A stretch of DNA of 59,136 bases from an uncultured Roseobacter sp. (GCF_947495025.1 NZ_CANLXG010000007.1:1-59136); one strand, 5' to 3'. Positions 16,911-25,749 are shown, numbered from the stretch's first letter. Notes: generated by a model not told the origin, from the letters alone. Program-made: numbers and translations.

Positions 16911-18515
16911 ATGTCTTCCATTGACAGCAGTGCCCGGCAGCCGCTCTTCATCGGGCAGTTCATGACCTGGGGCATGTTCTGGTTTCTGGTCGCCACAGCA
17001 GGCGCGTGTCTTTTCTTTATCGAGGGGCTTGATGCCCTGCTCGAGGCCTGGCAGCTGCCCGAATACAGCCACGGCCCGCTCATTCCTGTGCTGTCCGGTC
17101 TGCTCTTTCTGCGCCAGCTCAAAGAGGTGCCCGTCAATCCGGGACCCGTCCGCGACCGCTGGGCCGGGGTCACTGTCCTGCTGGCCGCGATTGCCTTCGG
17201 GACCCTCGGCAAGCTGTCCAACATCAACGACATCGTTGCCTATGCCACGATCCTCTGGGTCGGGGGCATCCTGCTGATCAGCTTTGGCTGGAAGACAGGC
17301 AAACACTTCTGGCCGCCGGTGCTGCACCTTGTCTACATGCTGCCGCTGCCGGGCGTGCTCTATTACAAAATGTCGACCTGGCTGCAGTTCATCTCGTCTG
17401 AGCTGGGTGTCTGGTTCCTGAAACTGCTCTCTGTCCCGGTGTTTCTGGACGGCAACATCATCGATCTGGGTGTGCTGAAACTGCATGTGGCCGAGGCCTG
17501 CTCGGGGCTGCGCTATCTGTTCCCGATCCTCAGCTTCTCCTACATTTTCGCCGTACTCTACAAAGGCCCGATGTGGCACAAGGCGGTGCTGCTGCTCGCG
17601 GCTGCTCCGATCACCGTGCTGATGAATTCGGTACGGATCGCCGTGGCCGGCCTGCTGGCGGACCGGTTCGGGGTCGGCTGGCTCGAGGGTTTCACCCACT
17701 TCTTTGAAGGCTGGGTCATCTTTATCACCTGTATCATCCTGCTGTTCCTGCTGGCGCGCGTCATGCTGTTCTTCCAGCCTGTGAAGATGTCCGTGGTTGA
17801 TGCGCTTGATCTGGATACCGACGGGCTCGGCACCCAGGCCATGCGGATAAAATACCTGCGTCCCTCCACAGCGATGATCACCGCGGCAGTACTGACCCTG
17901 GCGGCCTTCTTTGCCTACCAGGCCGTGCCCGAGCGCGGACAGGAGGCCATTGACCGGGACAGCTTTGTGCTCTTCCCGCGGCAACTGGGGGAATGGCGTC
18001 AGGAGGGACCGCCGACCACCCTCAGCAGCGGCGTGCTCGAAACCCTGGCAGCGGATGACTATCATCAGGTCTCACTGGTCAGCCCGGATCACGCAGCCCC
18101 GGTCGGGCTGTTCATGGCCTGGTACGAGGATCAGAGCCAGGGTGGCGTACACTCGCCCGAAATCTGCCTGCCCGGCGCGGGCTGGGAAATTGCCTGGCTG
18201 GAACGGACCGACATCACCGAGCGGCTCGGCAGCGACAGCTATTTTGAGATCAACCGCGCGATCATCCAGAAGGGCGAGGCCCGGATGATGGTGTTCTACT
18301 GGTTCGAACAGAAAGGGCGCCACATCGCCTGGGATTTCGAAGCCAAGTTCTGGCTGATGATCGACGGGATCCGGACCGGCCGGACTGACGGTGCTCTGGT
18401 GCGCCTGACAACCATGATCCGGCCGGATGAAAGCGATGCCGAAGCAGAGGCCCGGCTCTTCAGCGTGCTGGAGCAGGTCGAAAAGCCCCTGCCCCGCTTT
18501 ATTCCGAACCTGTAA
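16911..18515 (+). CDS. xrtD: VPLPA-CTERM-type exosortase XrtD with fused EpsI domain
   Basis: A 534-residue exosortase. The N-terminal half (about 1-300) has eight or so membrane spans and the transpeptidase-like triad: Cys197 in AEACSGLRYLFP, Arg242 in NSVRIAVAG and His263 in FTHFFEG. The C-terminal part (about 345-534) is an EpsI-type domain, with QLGEWRQEGP and HSPEICLPGAGW. This two-domain form is typical of exosortase D of Rhodobacterales, which cleaves and anchors proteins carrying a VPLPA-CTERM tail. No protein on this plasmid has such a tail, so its substrates should be chromosomal. AAGGA lies upstream of the ATG. Confidence 0.88.
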   Translation: MSSIDSSARQPLFIGQFMTWGMFWFLVATAGACLFFIEGLDALLEAWQLPEYSHGPLIPVLSGLLFLRQLKEVPVNPGPVRDRWAGVTVLLAAIAFGTLGKLSNINDIVAYATILWVGGILLISFGWKTGKHFWPPVLHLVYMLPLPGVLYYKMSTWLQFISSELGVWFLKLLSVPVFLDGNIIDLGVLKLHVAEACSGLRYLFPILSFSYIFAVLYKGPMWHKAVLLLAAAPITVLMNSVRIAVAGLLADRFGVGWLEGFTHFFEGWVIFITCIILLFLLARVMLFFQPVKMSVVDALDLDTDGLGTQAMRIKYLRPSTAMITAAVLTLAAFFAYQAVPERGQEAIDRDSFVLFPRQLGEWRQEGPPTTLSSGVLETLAADDYHQVSLVSPDHAAPVGLFMAWYEDQSQGGVHSPEICLPGAGWEIAWLERTDITERLGSDSYFEINRAIIQKGEARMMVFYWFEQKGRHIAWDFEAKFWLMIDGIRTGRTDGALVRLTTMIRPDESDAEAEARLFSVLEQVEKPLPRFIPNL

Positions 18516-18564
18516 CCTGTCTGAAACCATAAGCTGTAACGGTTCGGTTTCCCTCATCTGCGGT

Positions 18565-18583
18565 GCCCGGGGAAATCCCGGGC
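18565..18583. terminator. Hairpin after xrtD
   Basis: A perfect 7-bp GC stem (GCCCGGG at 18565-18571 and CCCGGGC at 18577-18583) with a 5-base loop lies in the 103 bp between xrtD and the flippase gene. No T-tract follows, so it is a weak or Rho-dependent terminator at best, or an mRNA-stabilising hairpin. Confidence 0.4.
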
Positions 18584-18618
18584 TCTGCAGAAATAAAGTC
18601 TGACGCAGAAAGTCACTG

Positions 18619-19962
18619 ATGCCCGCACTCTCCACCTTTCTGGCAAATTTCTCCGGGTCAGACCTGAGGTCAAAGGTGCTCCGGGGCTCTGCCCTGACCA
18701 CCATTGGTTTCGGCACCCAGAGCGTACTGCGGCTGGGATCCAGTCTGCTGCTGACGCGTCTGCTGGCGCCGGAGGTCTTCGGGCTGCTGTCGCTGGCGAT
18801 GGTCGTGCTGGCCGGTCTGACCCTGCTCAGTGATATCGGCACCCGTGATGCGGTGATCCGCAGCAAACGCGGGGAGGACGAGGCCTTTCTGCAGACGGCC
18901 TGGACCATTCAGGTACTCCGCGGCTGTGCGATCGGGCTGGTTGCCTGTATCGTCGCCTGGCCTGCGGCCTGGGCTTATGATCAGCCTGATCTCTTTCCGC
19001 TGATCTGCGTGCTGAGCCTGACCGTGGTTATCAAAGGGTTCAAATCAATCAGCGTCGTGACCATGAACCGCAAGCTGATCCTGGGACGGATCATCACAAT
19101 CGAGATCGCGGTCCAGGTCGTTACCATCGGCATCACGGTCTTTGCAGCCTGGATGCTGCGGTCCGTCTGGGCCCTGGCCATCGGCCAGATATCCGGTGTG
19201 CTGCTGCATCTGGTGCTGAGTTACACGGTCTTTCCGCGCTTTCCCCACCGCTTCCGTCTGGAGCGGGAAACGGTGAGCGAAATCCTGGTCTTCGGGCGGT
19301 GGATTCTGCTGGCCACTCTGTTCGGATATTTTGGCGGGCGCGGGATCGGAGCCATTCAGGGCTTTCTGCTGCCGATCGAAGTGATCGGTTTTCTGGGGAT
19401 CGCCAGCAAACTGGCCTGGACACCGGGCATGCTGGTCAATCAGGTCCTCTCCAAAGCGGCCTATCCGGGGATATCGGAGGTGGCCCGCCAGCGGCCGGAA
19501 AACCTGCGGGGCGTGCTGCGGCGTGTCCGCAAGCTGCTGTTTGTCGGGACTGTGCCCCTGTTCTGCCTGCTGTCTTTTATGGCGCAGCCGATTGTCGATT
19601 TCCTCTATGACCCGCGCTATGCGATGGCCGGAACATTCATGTCCCTGCTGGCGCTGAATACCGGCATCAGCGTCCTGAGCATGCCCTACCAGAGCGTTAT
19701 GCTGGCGGTAGGGGAAAGCCGGGCACATGCCTTTGTGATGGGCGTCTCTGCCGCGCTCCGGATCATCGGGGTGTTCGTGGGGTTCTATCTGGGCGGGGTG
19801 ATCGGCATCCTGGCAGCCGTGGGTGTCGCTACTGTGCTGGTTCACTTTATCTCGCTGAACTTTGCCCTGCGGCGTGGCTATGCCGGCCTGCGGCTGGACA
19901 GCATTGCGCTTGCCCTGTTAATCGCTATGTATCTTTATGTTCTTCAAACTATTTCTCTCTGA
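18619..19962 (+). CDS. Polysaccharide flippase (Wzx/PST family)
   Basis: A 447-residue protein with about 12-14 hydrophobic segments and the N-terminal signature of oligosaccharide flippases (VLRGSALTTIGFGTQ, then SLLLTRLLAPEVFGLLSLA). By family it moves undecaprenyl-diphosphate-linked repeat units from the cytoplasmic to the periplasmic face. It is the only flippase seen on the plasmid and fits the Wzy-like protein at 2945-4432 and the initiating transferase at 52573-53259. It is followed after 6 bp by a sulfotransferase gene. Confidence 0.9.
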   Translation: MPALSTFLANFSGSDLRSKVLRGSALTTIGFGTQSVLRLGSSLLLTRLLAPEVFGLLSLAMVVLAGLTLLSDIGTRDAVIRSKRGEDEAFLQTAWTIQVLRGCAIGLVACIVAWPAAWAYDQPDLFPLICVLSLTVVIKGFKSISVVTMNRKLILGRIITIEIAVQVVTIGITVFAAWMLRSVWALAIGQISGVLLHLVLSYTVFPRFPHRFRLERETVSEILVFGRWILLATLFGYFGGRGIGAIQGFLLPIEVIGFLGIASKLAWTPGMLVNQVLSKAAYPGISEVARQRPENLRGVLRRVRKLLFVGTVPLFCLLSFMAQPIVDFLYDPRYAMAGTFMSLLALNTGISVLSMPYQSVMLAVGESRAHAFVMGVSAALRIIGVFVGFYLGGVIGILAAVGVATVLVHFISLNFALRRGYAGLRLDSIALALLIAMYLYVLQTISL

Positions 19963-19968
19963 GCAGCG

Positions 19969-20781
19969 ATGACTGGTTCCCGCACTCCTTCCCCGGAACT
20001 GTGTATTCTGGCCGGCGCCCCGCGCAGCGGAACCACCTGGATCCAGCGTCTGCTGCAGGCCCATAATGATATCTGCGGCGGCGAGGAGAGCCACTTCTTT
20101 GAGGGGTTCTCGCCTGCGCTGCGCATGGCTGATATCCAGGCGCGGGACAGCCGCAGCATCGGCCCGCTGACCTATGTGTCACGCGACACCTATGACGATC
20201 TCTTTCGCGGGGTATGGCAGGGGCTGTTCGCAGATCTCTTTGCTTCGGCACCTGCCGCCCGCATCCACCTGGAAAAGACCCCTTCAAACTGTCTCTATCT
20301 CGACGAGATCACGCGGCTTTTCCCCGAGGCAAAGATCATTTTTATCTGCCGGGATTCGCGGGCGGTGACCTCTTCAGTGGTGCATGCCAGCGCCTCATGG
20401 GGAAAAAACTGGGCACCGTCGACCTGGAAAGGGGCCGCTATTCTGTGGCAGCGCCACTGCGCAGCTGTGCTGAGATGGCGACAGCAGAATCCTGACCACC
20501 CTTTTCTGATGCTGAAATACGAGGATGCCATAGCCGATACCGAAGGCACCCTGCAACGTATCCTGGATTTCCTGATGCCGGGCGAAGAGCACCGGACCGG
20601 CGAGATCCTGGAGGCCTGGCGGGCCGGTCAGTCTGATCAGAAAGAACCGCAGGGTTTTGCCCGCGTGCGGGGGACCGATGGCTGGAAAGAGGATATGACG
20701 CTCCGGGGGAAGCTGGTCACCTGGCGCTATACGCGCAAAACCATGAGGGAACTCGGGTATGATATCTCGCCCTTCTCATGA
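19969..20781 (+). CDS. PAPS-dependent sulfotransferase (operon with GT2 array)
   Basis: A 270-residue sulfotransferase. The 5'-phosphosulfate binding loop is GAPRSGTTW (16-24), and the 3'-phosphate strand and helix are FICRDSRAVTSSVV. The sequence is clearly different from the two other sulfotransferases on the plasmid (1129 and 38194), so these are separate specificities and not duplicates. Its last 23 bases overlap the first of four tandem GT2 genes, indicating coupled translation. The acceptor is probably a sugar of the repeat unit. Confidence 0.9.
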   Translation: MTGSRTPSPELCILAGAPRSGTTWIQRLLQAHNDICGGEESHFFEGFSPALRMADIQARDSRSIGPLTYVSRDTYDDLFRGVWQGLFADLFASAPAARIHLEKTPSNCLYLDEITRLFPEAKIIFICRDSRAVTSSVVHASASWGKNWAPSTWKGAAILWQRHCAAVLRWRQQNPDHPFLMLKYEDAIADTEGTLQRILDFLMPGEEHRTGEILEAWRAGQSDQKEPQGFARVRGTDGWKEDMTLRGKLVTWRYTRKTMRELGYDISPFS

Positions 20782-21718
20782 CGCCCCCCGCGTCTCTGTC
20801 ATTCTGCCGGTCTATAACGCTGAACCCTACCTCGCCGAAGCGGTGCAGAGTATTCTTGACCAGAGCTTCACCGATTTTGAATTTCTGATCCATGACGATG
20901 GCTCGACCGACGGCTCGCTGGCAATCCTGCAGGATTTTGCGGCGCGCGACGCGCGGATCCGCGTCACCTCGGGGCCGAACCAGGGCGTGGGCGTGGTCCC
21001 CGGCCTGCTGATTGCCGATGCACGCGGCGCGCTGATCGCCCGGATGGACGCGGATGATGTGTGCCTGCCGCAGCGCCTGGAAAAGCAGGTGGCCTTTCTG
21101 GAGGCGCACCCGGATCATGTCATGGTGGCCGGATGGGGCCTGACGATGGATGCCGAAGGGCGCTTTATCGCGCCCGGAAAACTGCCGGTGACCCATGAAG
21201 ACATCGACGGGCGGCACCTGCGCGGCCTCACGACCATTCTGCAATCGGCCGTGACCATGCGCACAAAGGCCCTGCAGGCCGCTGGTGGCTATAACCCCGA
21301 ATTTCCGAATGCCGAGGATCTGGAGCTCTGGCTGCGCCTGGCAGAAGTGGGGAAAATCGCAAACCTGCCGGAAGTCGTCATCCGGATCCGCATTCATGAT
21401 CAGAGCCTCAGCGCCGTAAAGCAACAGCAGCAGGCAGACTACTGTCGCCGCGCCTGCGAGGCTGCCTGGGCCCGGCGGGGGATCACGTCCCCCTTCGATC
21501 ACAAACCCTGGCGGATGGAAGACACCCGCACCTCGCGGCGGGACTTCTTTCTCAAATACGGCTGGGACGCCTGGAACTGGGGCTACCGCGACACCTGGCG
21601 GCACTATGCGCTCCAAGCGGTCACCACCGATCCGCTCTCGGTCAAAGCCTGGAAACTGCTGGTCTTTGGTGCCCTGCGCCGCCCGCCCCCCGGCAAATAC
21701 GTGCTGGAGGAACAGTAA
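20759..21718 (+). CDS. GT2 glycosyltransferase, tandem paralog 1
   Basis: A 319-residue GT2 enzyme, first of four adjacent paralogs. It has VSVILPVYNAEPYLAEAV (12-29), HDDGSTDGSLAILQDF (45-60) and the metal-binding ARMDADD (near 97-103). A NAEDLELWLRLAE segment follows. The C-terminus ends in a WRHYAL motif and a proline-rich tail. Its start lies inside the sulfotransferase 3' end, and its stop shares a base with the next ATG (TAATG). Its last third is almost identical in DNA to paralog 2, whereas the KPWRME.TR.SRRD region is closer to paralog 3. Confidence 0.9.
   Translation: MISRPSHDAPRVSVILPVYNAEPYLAEAVQSILDQSFTDFEFLIHDDGSTDGSLAILQDFAARDARIRVTSGPNQGVGVVPGLLIADARGALIARMDADDVCLPQRLEKQVAFLEAHPDHVMVAGWGLTMDAEGRFIAPGKLPVTHEDIDGRHLRGLTTILQSAVTMRTKALQAAGGYNPEFPNAEDLELWLRLAEVGKIANLPEVVIRIRIHDQSLSAVKQQQQADYCRRACEAAWARRGITSPFDHKPWRMEDTRTSRRDFFLKYGWDAWNWGYRDTWRHYALQAVTTDPLSVKAWKLLVFGALRRPPPGKYVLEEQ
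21551..21669 (+). repeat. Near-identical DNA block shared by GT2 paralogs 1 and 2 (copy 1)
   Basis: Bases 21551-21669 match 22489-22607 at all but 2 of 119 positions, including one run of 63 and one of 53 identical bases. The rest of the two genes is much more diverged, so this block points to recent gene conversion or selection on this segment. Confidence 0.9.
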
Positions 21719-22656
21719 TGGCCCCGCGCGTTTCCGTCCTGCTGCCTGTCTATAACGCAGAGACCTGGCTCGGCGCAGCCATGGACAGCATCCTGGCGCA
21801 GAGCTTTACCGATTTTGAGCTACTGGTGCATGACGACGGCTCGACCGACGGCTCGCTGGCCATTCTGCAGGACTATGCCGCGCGGGATACGCGCGTGGTA
21901 CTTACATCAGAGCCTAACAAAGGGCTTATCGCGACCCTGAACCAGCTGATCGACGCCGCGCAGGGCGATCTGATCGCCCGCATGGACGCCGATGACATCG
22001 CCCTGCCGGAGCGTTTCGCCAAACAGGTCGCATGGCTCGATCAGAACCCCGATTATGTACTCCTGGGCGGGGCGATCATCTTTATCGATGAGGCCGGGCG
22101 CCATATTGCACCCGAATTTCCGCCCCGGGATCACGAAACCCTGGATGACTACAGCCTGCGTGGCACCGGCGCGATCTGCCATCCGGCCGTGATGATGCGC
22201 ACCGAAACGGTGCGTCAGGTCGGTGGTTATGACATGCGCCGCGACACCGCCGAGGATCTGGACCTGTGGCTGCGCATGGCCGAAGCAGGCCGCCTCGCCA
22301 GCCTGCCGGATATCGTGCTGAAATACCGCCTGCATGATCAGAGCATCAGCGGTAAAAACAACGACCGGCAGCGTGAATGCATCCGCGAGATCTGCGCCGA
22401 TGCCTGCGCGCGCCGTGGTGTAACGGCCAGCTTTGACTATCAGGACTGGCGGATGACAGAGGACCGGGCCTCGCGGCGGGACTTCTACCTCAAATACGGC
22501 TGGGACGCCTGGAACTGGGGCTACCGCGACACCTGGCGGCACTATGCGCTCAAGGCGGTCACCACCGATCCGCTCTCGGTCAAAGCCTGGAAACTGCTGG
22601 TCTTTGGCGCGATACGCCGCCCGCCGCCGGGCCGCTGTACGCTGGAGGAATCATGA
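21718..22656 (+). CDS. GT2 glycosyltransferase, tandem paralog 2
   Basis: A 312-residue GT2 enzyme with VSVLLPVYNAETWLGAAM, HDDGSTDGSLAILQDY, NKGLIATLNQLID and ARMDADDIALPERF motifs. Its N-terminal half is closest to paralog 3 (shared NKGLIATLN segment and strongly similar DNA). Its last third is nearly identical to paralog 1. It therefore looks like a mosaic. A TAATG overlap couples it to paralog 1, and an ATGA overlap couples it to paralog 3. It probably adds a sugar to the same growing unit, but the donor is not predictable. Confidence 0.9.
   Translation: MAPRVSVLLPVYNAETWLGAAMDSILAQSFTDFELLVHDDGSTDGSLAILQDYAARDTRVVLTSEPNKGLIATLNQLIDAAQGDLIARMDADDIALPERFAKQVAWLDQNPDYVLLGGAIIFIDEAGRHIAPEFPPRDHETLDDYSLRGTGAICHPAVMMRTETVRQVGGYDMRRDTAEDLDLWLRMAEAGRLASLPDIVLKYRLHDQSISGKNNDRQRECIREICADACARRGVTASFDYQDWRMTEDRASRRDFYLKYGWDAWNWGYRDTWRHYALKAVTTDPLSVKAWKLLVFGAIRRPPPGRCTLEES
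22489..22607 (+). repeat. Near-identical DNA block shared by GT2 paralogs 1 and 2 (copy 2)
   Basis: Second copy of the block described at 21551-21669, in direct orientation and 938 bp away. Recombination between the copies would delete one gene length and leave an in-frame fusion of paralogs 1 and 2. Confidence 0.9.
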
Positions 22657-23573
22657 GCCCCCGCGTCTCTGTTCTGCTGCCCGTCTATAACGCCGCGCCC
22701 TACCTGGCCCAGGCGGTGCAGAGCGTGCTTGATCAGACCTTCACCGATTTTGAGCTGCTGGCCCATGATGACGGGTCAACCGACGGCTCGCTGGCGATCC
22801 TGCAGGATTTCGCGGCGCGCGATGCGCGTGTGGTGGTCACATCAGAGCCTAATAAGGGGCTTATCGCCACGCTCAACGGGCTGATTGACCGGGCACAGGC
22901 AGAGCTGCTGGCGCGGATGGATGCCGATGACATCTGCCTGCCCGACCGTTTTGAAAAACAGGTCGCATGGATGCAGGACCATCCGGAAACTGTGATGCTG
23001 GGCGGTGCCACGCTGCTGATCGACAGCGCGGCGCGGCCCATCGGGATCAACGTATCGCCCACGGATCATGACGCAATTGACGCCAGGAACCTGCGCGGGA
23101 TTACCGCCATTGATCACCCCACGGTTATGATGCGCAAATCCGCAGTGGCCTCAGTCGACGGGTATGATCCCGCATGTGAAACCGCAGAGGATATCGATCT
23201 GTGGCTGCGGCTGGCCGAGATCGGACAGCTGGCCACCATGGAAGATGTGCTGCTGAAATACCGTATCCATGACCAGAGCATCAGCGCCCGGCAGCAGGAC
23301 CTGCAGGCCGACACATGCCGCCGCGCCTGTGAAGCCGCCTGGGCCCGGCGCGGGATCGACGGACGCTTTGAATACAAACCATGGCGGATGGAGAATACCC
23401 GCGCCTCGCGGCGGGATTATTTCATACAGTATGGCTGGCGCGCATGGGGCGCAGGTTTCCGCGGCACCTGGCGGCACTATGCCCTGAAAGCACTGATGAC
23501 AGACCCGGCTTCGGCGGCCGCCTGGAAGCTGCTTGTCTTCGGTCTCCTCCGCCGGCCTGACCGGGACAGCTGA
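22653..23573 (+). CDS. GT2 glycosyltransferase, tandem paralog 3
   Basis: A 306-residue GT2 enzyme with VSVLLPVYNAAPYLAQAV, HDDGSTDGSLAILQDF, NKGLIATLNGLID and ARMDADDICLPDRF motifs. The N-terminal half is closest to paralog 2. The later CRRACEAAWARRGI and KPWRMENTRASRRD segments are closest to paralog 1. It starts by ATGA overlap with paralog 2 and ends 2 bp before paralog 4. Its C-terminus lacks the proline-rich tail of paralogs 1 and 2. Confidence 0.9.
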   Translation: MSPRVSVLLPVYNAAPYLAQAVQSVLDQTFTDFELLAHDDGSTDGSLAILQDFAARDARVVVTSEPNKGLIATLNGLIDRAQAELLARMDADDICLPDRFEKQVAWMQDHPETVMLGGATLLIDSAARPIGINVSPTDHDAIDARNLRGITAIDHPTVMMRKSAVASVDGYDPACETAEDIDLWLRLAEIGQLATMEDVLLKYRIHDQSISARQQDLQADTCRRACEAAWARRGIDGRFEYKPWRMENTRASRRDYFIQYGWRAWGAGFRGTWRHYALKALMTDPASAAAWKLLVFGLLRRPDRDS

Positions 23574-23575
23574 CC

Positions 23576-24472
23576 ATGACTGCAGCCATTCCCCTCTCGG
23601 TCCTGTTGCCGGTCTATAACGTTGGTCCCTATCTGGCAGATACGCTCGACAGCCTGCTGAACCAGACCTTCGCCGATTTTGAGCTGCTCGCACATGACGA
23701 CGGCTCCACAGATAATTCCCTGGAAATACTGCACGATTATGCGGCACGTGACCCGCGCCTGAAAATTACGACAGGCTCCAACCAGGGCATCGTGAAAACG
23801 CTGAACCAGCTCGCCGGTGCAGCACAGAGCGATCTGCTGGCCCGCATCGACGGGGATGACATCTGTCGGGCGGACCGGTTTGAAAAGCAGGTCGCTTTTC
23901 TGAAAGCCCATCCGGAGACCGGCGTTCTGGGAAGCTTTGTGACCTGCATCGACAGTGAAAACCGCCCGATATGCGATTTCACGCCGCCTCAGCATCACGA
24001 TGAAATAGATAACGCTCACATAAAAAGCGGCGGACCCTGTATCTGGCATCCGGCGGTGATGATGCGGGCGCAGGCGCTGAAGGCCGCCGGTGGCTACAGT
24101 ACGGATTACCCCCACACAGAGGATTATGCGCTCTGGCTGCGTATGGGTGAAATTACCCGGCTTGCAAATTTCCCCGAACCGCTCGTGTGCTACCGGCTGC
24201 ATCTGGAGAGCGTGAGCGTGACAAAGCGCGATATTCAGGTGAATTCCGCCGCCCGCGCCTGGAAAGACGCCTGTGACCGGCGTGGCATATCGCCTGAGCC
24301 CCCCTCTCCCCGGCATGCGCCAGAAGAGACTGAAGTCATGCAGAAGTGGGCCTGGTGGGCGATTTCTGCCGGCCACCGGGACACCGCGCGCCACTATGCG
24401 ATGCAGGTCTTCAGGCGGCAGCCATTCGCTCTGTCTTCACTCAGACTTCTGCGCGGGGCGTGGCGCCTCTGA
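23576..24472 (+). CDS. GT2 glycosyltransferase, tandem paralog 4
   Basis: A 298-residue GT2 enzyme, the most diverged of the four paralogs. It keeps LSVLLPVYNVGPYLADTL and HDDGSTDNSLEIL. The metal-binding motif is ARIDGDD instead of ARMDADD, and the C-terminal KPWRM block is replaced. It retains a shortened WAISAGHRDTARHYAM ending that aligns with the WRHYAL region of the others. It is the last gene of the plus-strand run and is convergent with repA. Confidence 0.88.
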   Translation: MTAAIPLSVLLPVYNVGPYLADTLDSLLNQTFADFELLAHDDGSTDNSLEILHDYAARDPRLKITTGSNQGIVKTLNQLAGAAQSDLLARIDGDDICRADRFEKQVAFLKAHPETGVLGSFVTCIDSENRPICDFTPPQHHDEIDNAHIKSGGPCIWHPAVMMRAQALKAAGGYSTDYPHTEDYALWLRMGEITRLANFPEPLVCYRLHLESVSVTKRDIQVNSAARAWKDACDRRGISPEPPSPRHAPEETEVMQKWAWWAISAGHRDTARHYAMQVFRRQPFALSSLRLLRGAWRL

Positions 24473-24481
24473 GCGTCGTAC

Positions 24482-24556
24482 GGAAAACCTGAATCACTTA
24501 ACGCTGCCTGAAATCACAGATTCCAGCGCGTTAAGTGATGTCCGATGTTTCAGGGT
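24482..24556. terminator. Nested inverted repeat between GT2 array and repA
   Basis: A perfect 12-bp inverted repeat (ATCACTTAACGC at 24493-24504 and GCGTTAAGTGAT at 24528-24539, spacer 23 bases) is flanked by a weaker outer pair (GAAAACCTGAA near 24482 and TTCAGGGTTTTC near 24550). It sits in the 109 bp between two convergent genes, so a bidirectional terminator is the simplest reading. There is no strong T-tract. A protein-binding site for replication or partition is an alternative. Confidence 0.5.
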
Positions 24557-24581
24557 TTTCGTCAGACGCTATGATCCACCC

Positions 24582-25721
24582 TCACCCGGACCGCCGCGCC
24601 AGCCAGCCCAGAAAGGCCTTATCGGGGTTGCGCAGGGGTTTGCGGCCCGTATCGGCCCAGAAACCCTGCCATTCGGCCACCAGCGCATAGACGTCATATC
24701 CCGGCAGCGCGCGGCGGGCCTCCTCCAGCGTTTCCGGTGCGAGCAGCGGCGCGTCCGCGGTATCAATGACCGTACTGCGCGGGGAAAAGGCGATGATGTC
24801 CCCGGGCTCCTCCACAAGCTGATAATCAGGGATCGTATCGGCGCGGATGATCTCGCGCAGCATAGCGCGGAACACCCGGCGCGGGCTGGCGGAGCCGGAT
24901 TTCTTCAGCAGCACCTCGACCGAGGCACGCCATTCCGGCTGCCGGCCGCAGTGTTTGCGCGCCAGTTCATAGATCCGCCGCTCCAGCGGTTTGCGCAGGG
25001 AAAAATAGTCTCTGTTCAGGGTCAGAACCGATTTCGACAGCACCGCGCGATAGAGCCACTCCGACAGGGTCACGCTGACACTGACCATCCGGCCTGCGCG
25101 GGTGCGGCGCACGATCTCCCAGCTCTCGATGAGGCCGAAACCTGTGGTGGTCTCGATGGGGTCGTCCTTTGGCCCGGTGGTGATATTGGTGGTGATGCGG
25201 GTGCCTGCCAGGCGCTCGAAAGCCTCGCGCAGGCGGCGGTAACTGTCGCCCGAGGTCTCGCGTCCTGTGGCCCGCAGCAGATCATGCGCCGTCAGTGTCA
25301 GGGTCCGGGCCACGGGGCGTCCGGCATTCAGCGCCGCCATCAGCTGTGAGATACAGAAGATCAGGATATCCGCATCAAAGATCGTCGCGCGCCCCTTTAC
25401 GCTGGGCGTCACGGTGATCTCATGGCCGTTATGGGCATAGCTCAGGATGCGCCGGTCCGGCCGGGTGGAAAGCGAAAAGAGCGGATGCTCCATGCTCGCC
25501 AGGTCGTGTTTCGGGCTCACGGCCAGAAAATCACAGACAAAGAAATCTGCCGTACCTGCGGTCACGCCCGTGCTCATGGGCACGTCCTGCGGGGCCACGC
25601 CCGCACCGCGAAAAATGTGATCATTGCCTGTCTCTGCCCGTTTGCTGCCCGTCCCGCGTGGCCCTTTGCGGGCTCTGATGCGGGTTCGTCGTTTCAGTGA
25701 CACCCACGCTAGGCGAGCCAC
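24582..25721 (-). CDS. repA: Plasmid replication initiator RepA (RPA family)
   Basis: A 379-residue replication initiator of the RPA family, used by many alphaproteobacterial plasmids. The conserved core is DFFVCDFLAVSPKHDLASME followed by HPLFSLSTRPDRRI (near residues 60-95). Winged-helix-like segments follow, including SYRRLREAFERLAGTRI and LRKPLERRIYELARKHCG. It should bind the iterons just upstream and open the origin. The longest frame begins with GTG at 25721, but the first 45 residues are basic and not clearly homologous. A GTG at 25703 or an ATG near 25580 are alternatives. It is transcribed away from parA. Confidence 0.9.
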   Translation of the reverse strand: MARLAWVSLKRRTRIRARKGPRGTGSKRAETGNDHIFRGAGVAPQDVPMSTGVTAGTADFFVCDFLAVSPKHDLASMEHPLFSLSTRPDRRILSYAHNGHEITVTPSVKGRATIFDADILIFCISQLMAALNAGRPVARTLTLTAHDLLRATGRETSGDSYRRLREAFERLAGTRITTNITTGPKDDPIETTTGFGLIESWEIVRRTRAGRMVSVSVTLSEWLYRAVLSKSVLTLNRDYFSLRKPLERRIYELARKHCGRQPEWRASVEVLLKKSGSASPRRVFRAMLREIIRADTIPDYQLVEEPGDIIAFSPRSTVIDTADAPLLAPETLEEARRALPGYDVYALVAEWQGFWADTGRKPLRNPDKAFLGWLARRSG

Positions 25722-25740
25722 CCGATTCCGTCCAGCGGCA

Positions 25741-25749
25741 TGTGGATAA
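25741..25749 (-). promoter_or_regulatory. Consensus DnaA box
   Basis: TGTGGATAA on the plus strand is the exact complement of the consensus DnaA box TTATCCACA. It is 4 bp before the first iteron, which strengthens the case for an origin here. Confidence 0.8.

Noticed and set aside
20759..24472. Repeated blocks in the GT2 array considered as a CRISPR or mobile element
   Set aside because: The repeats are coding, of gene length, and diverged as paralogs. There are no short regular spacers, no terminal inverted repeats and no transposase.
24582..25721. DnaA-like or RepC-type replicase
   Set aside because: The core motifs around HPLFSLSTRPDRRI fit the RPA family. There is no AAA+ domain as in DnaA-like replicases, and the repA-parAB gene order differs from repABC.
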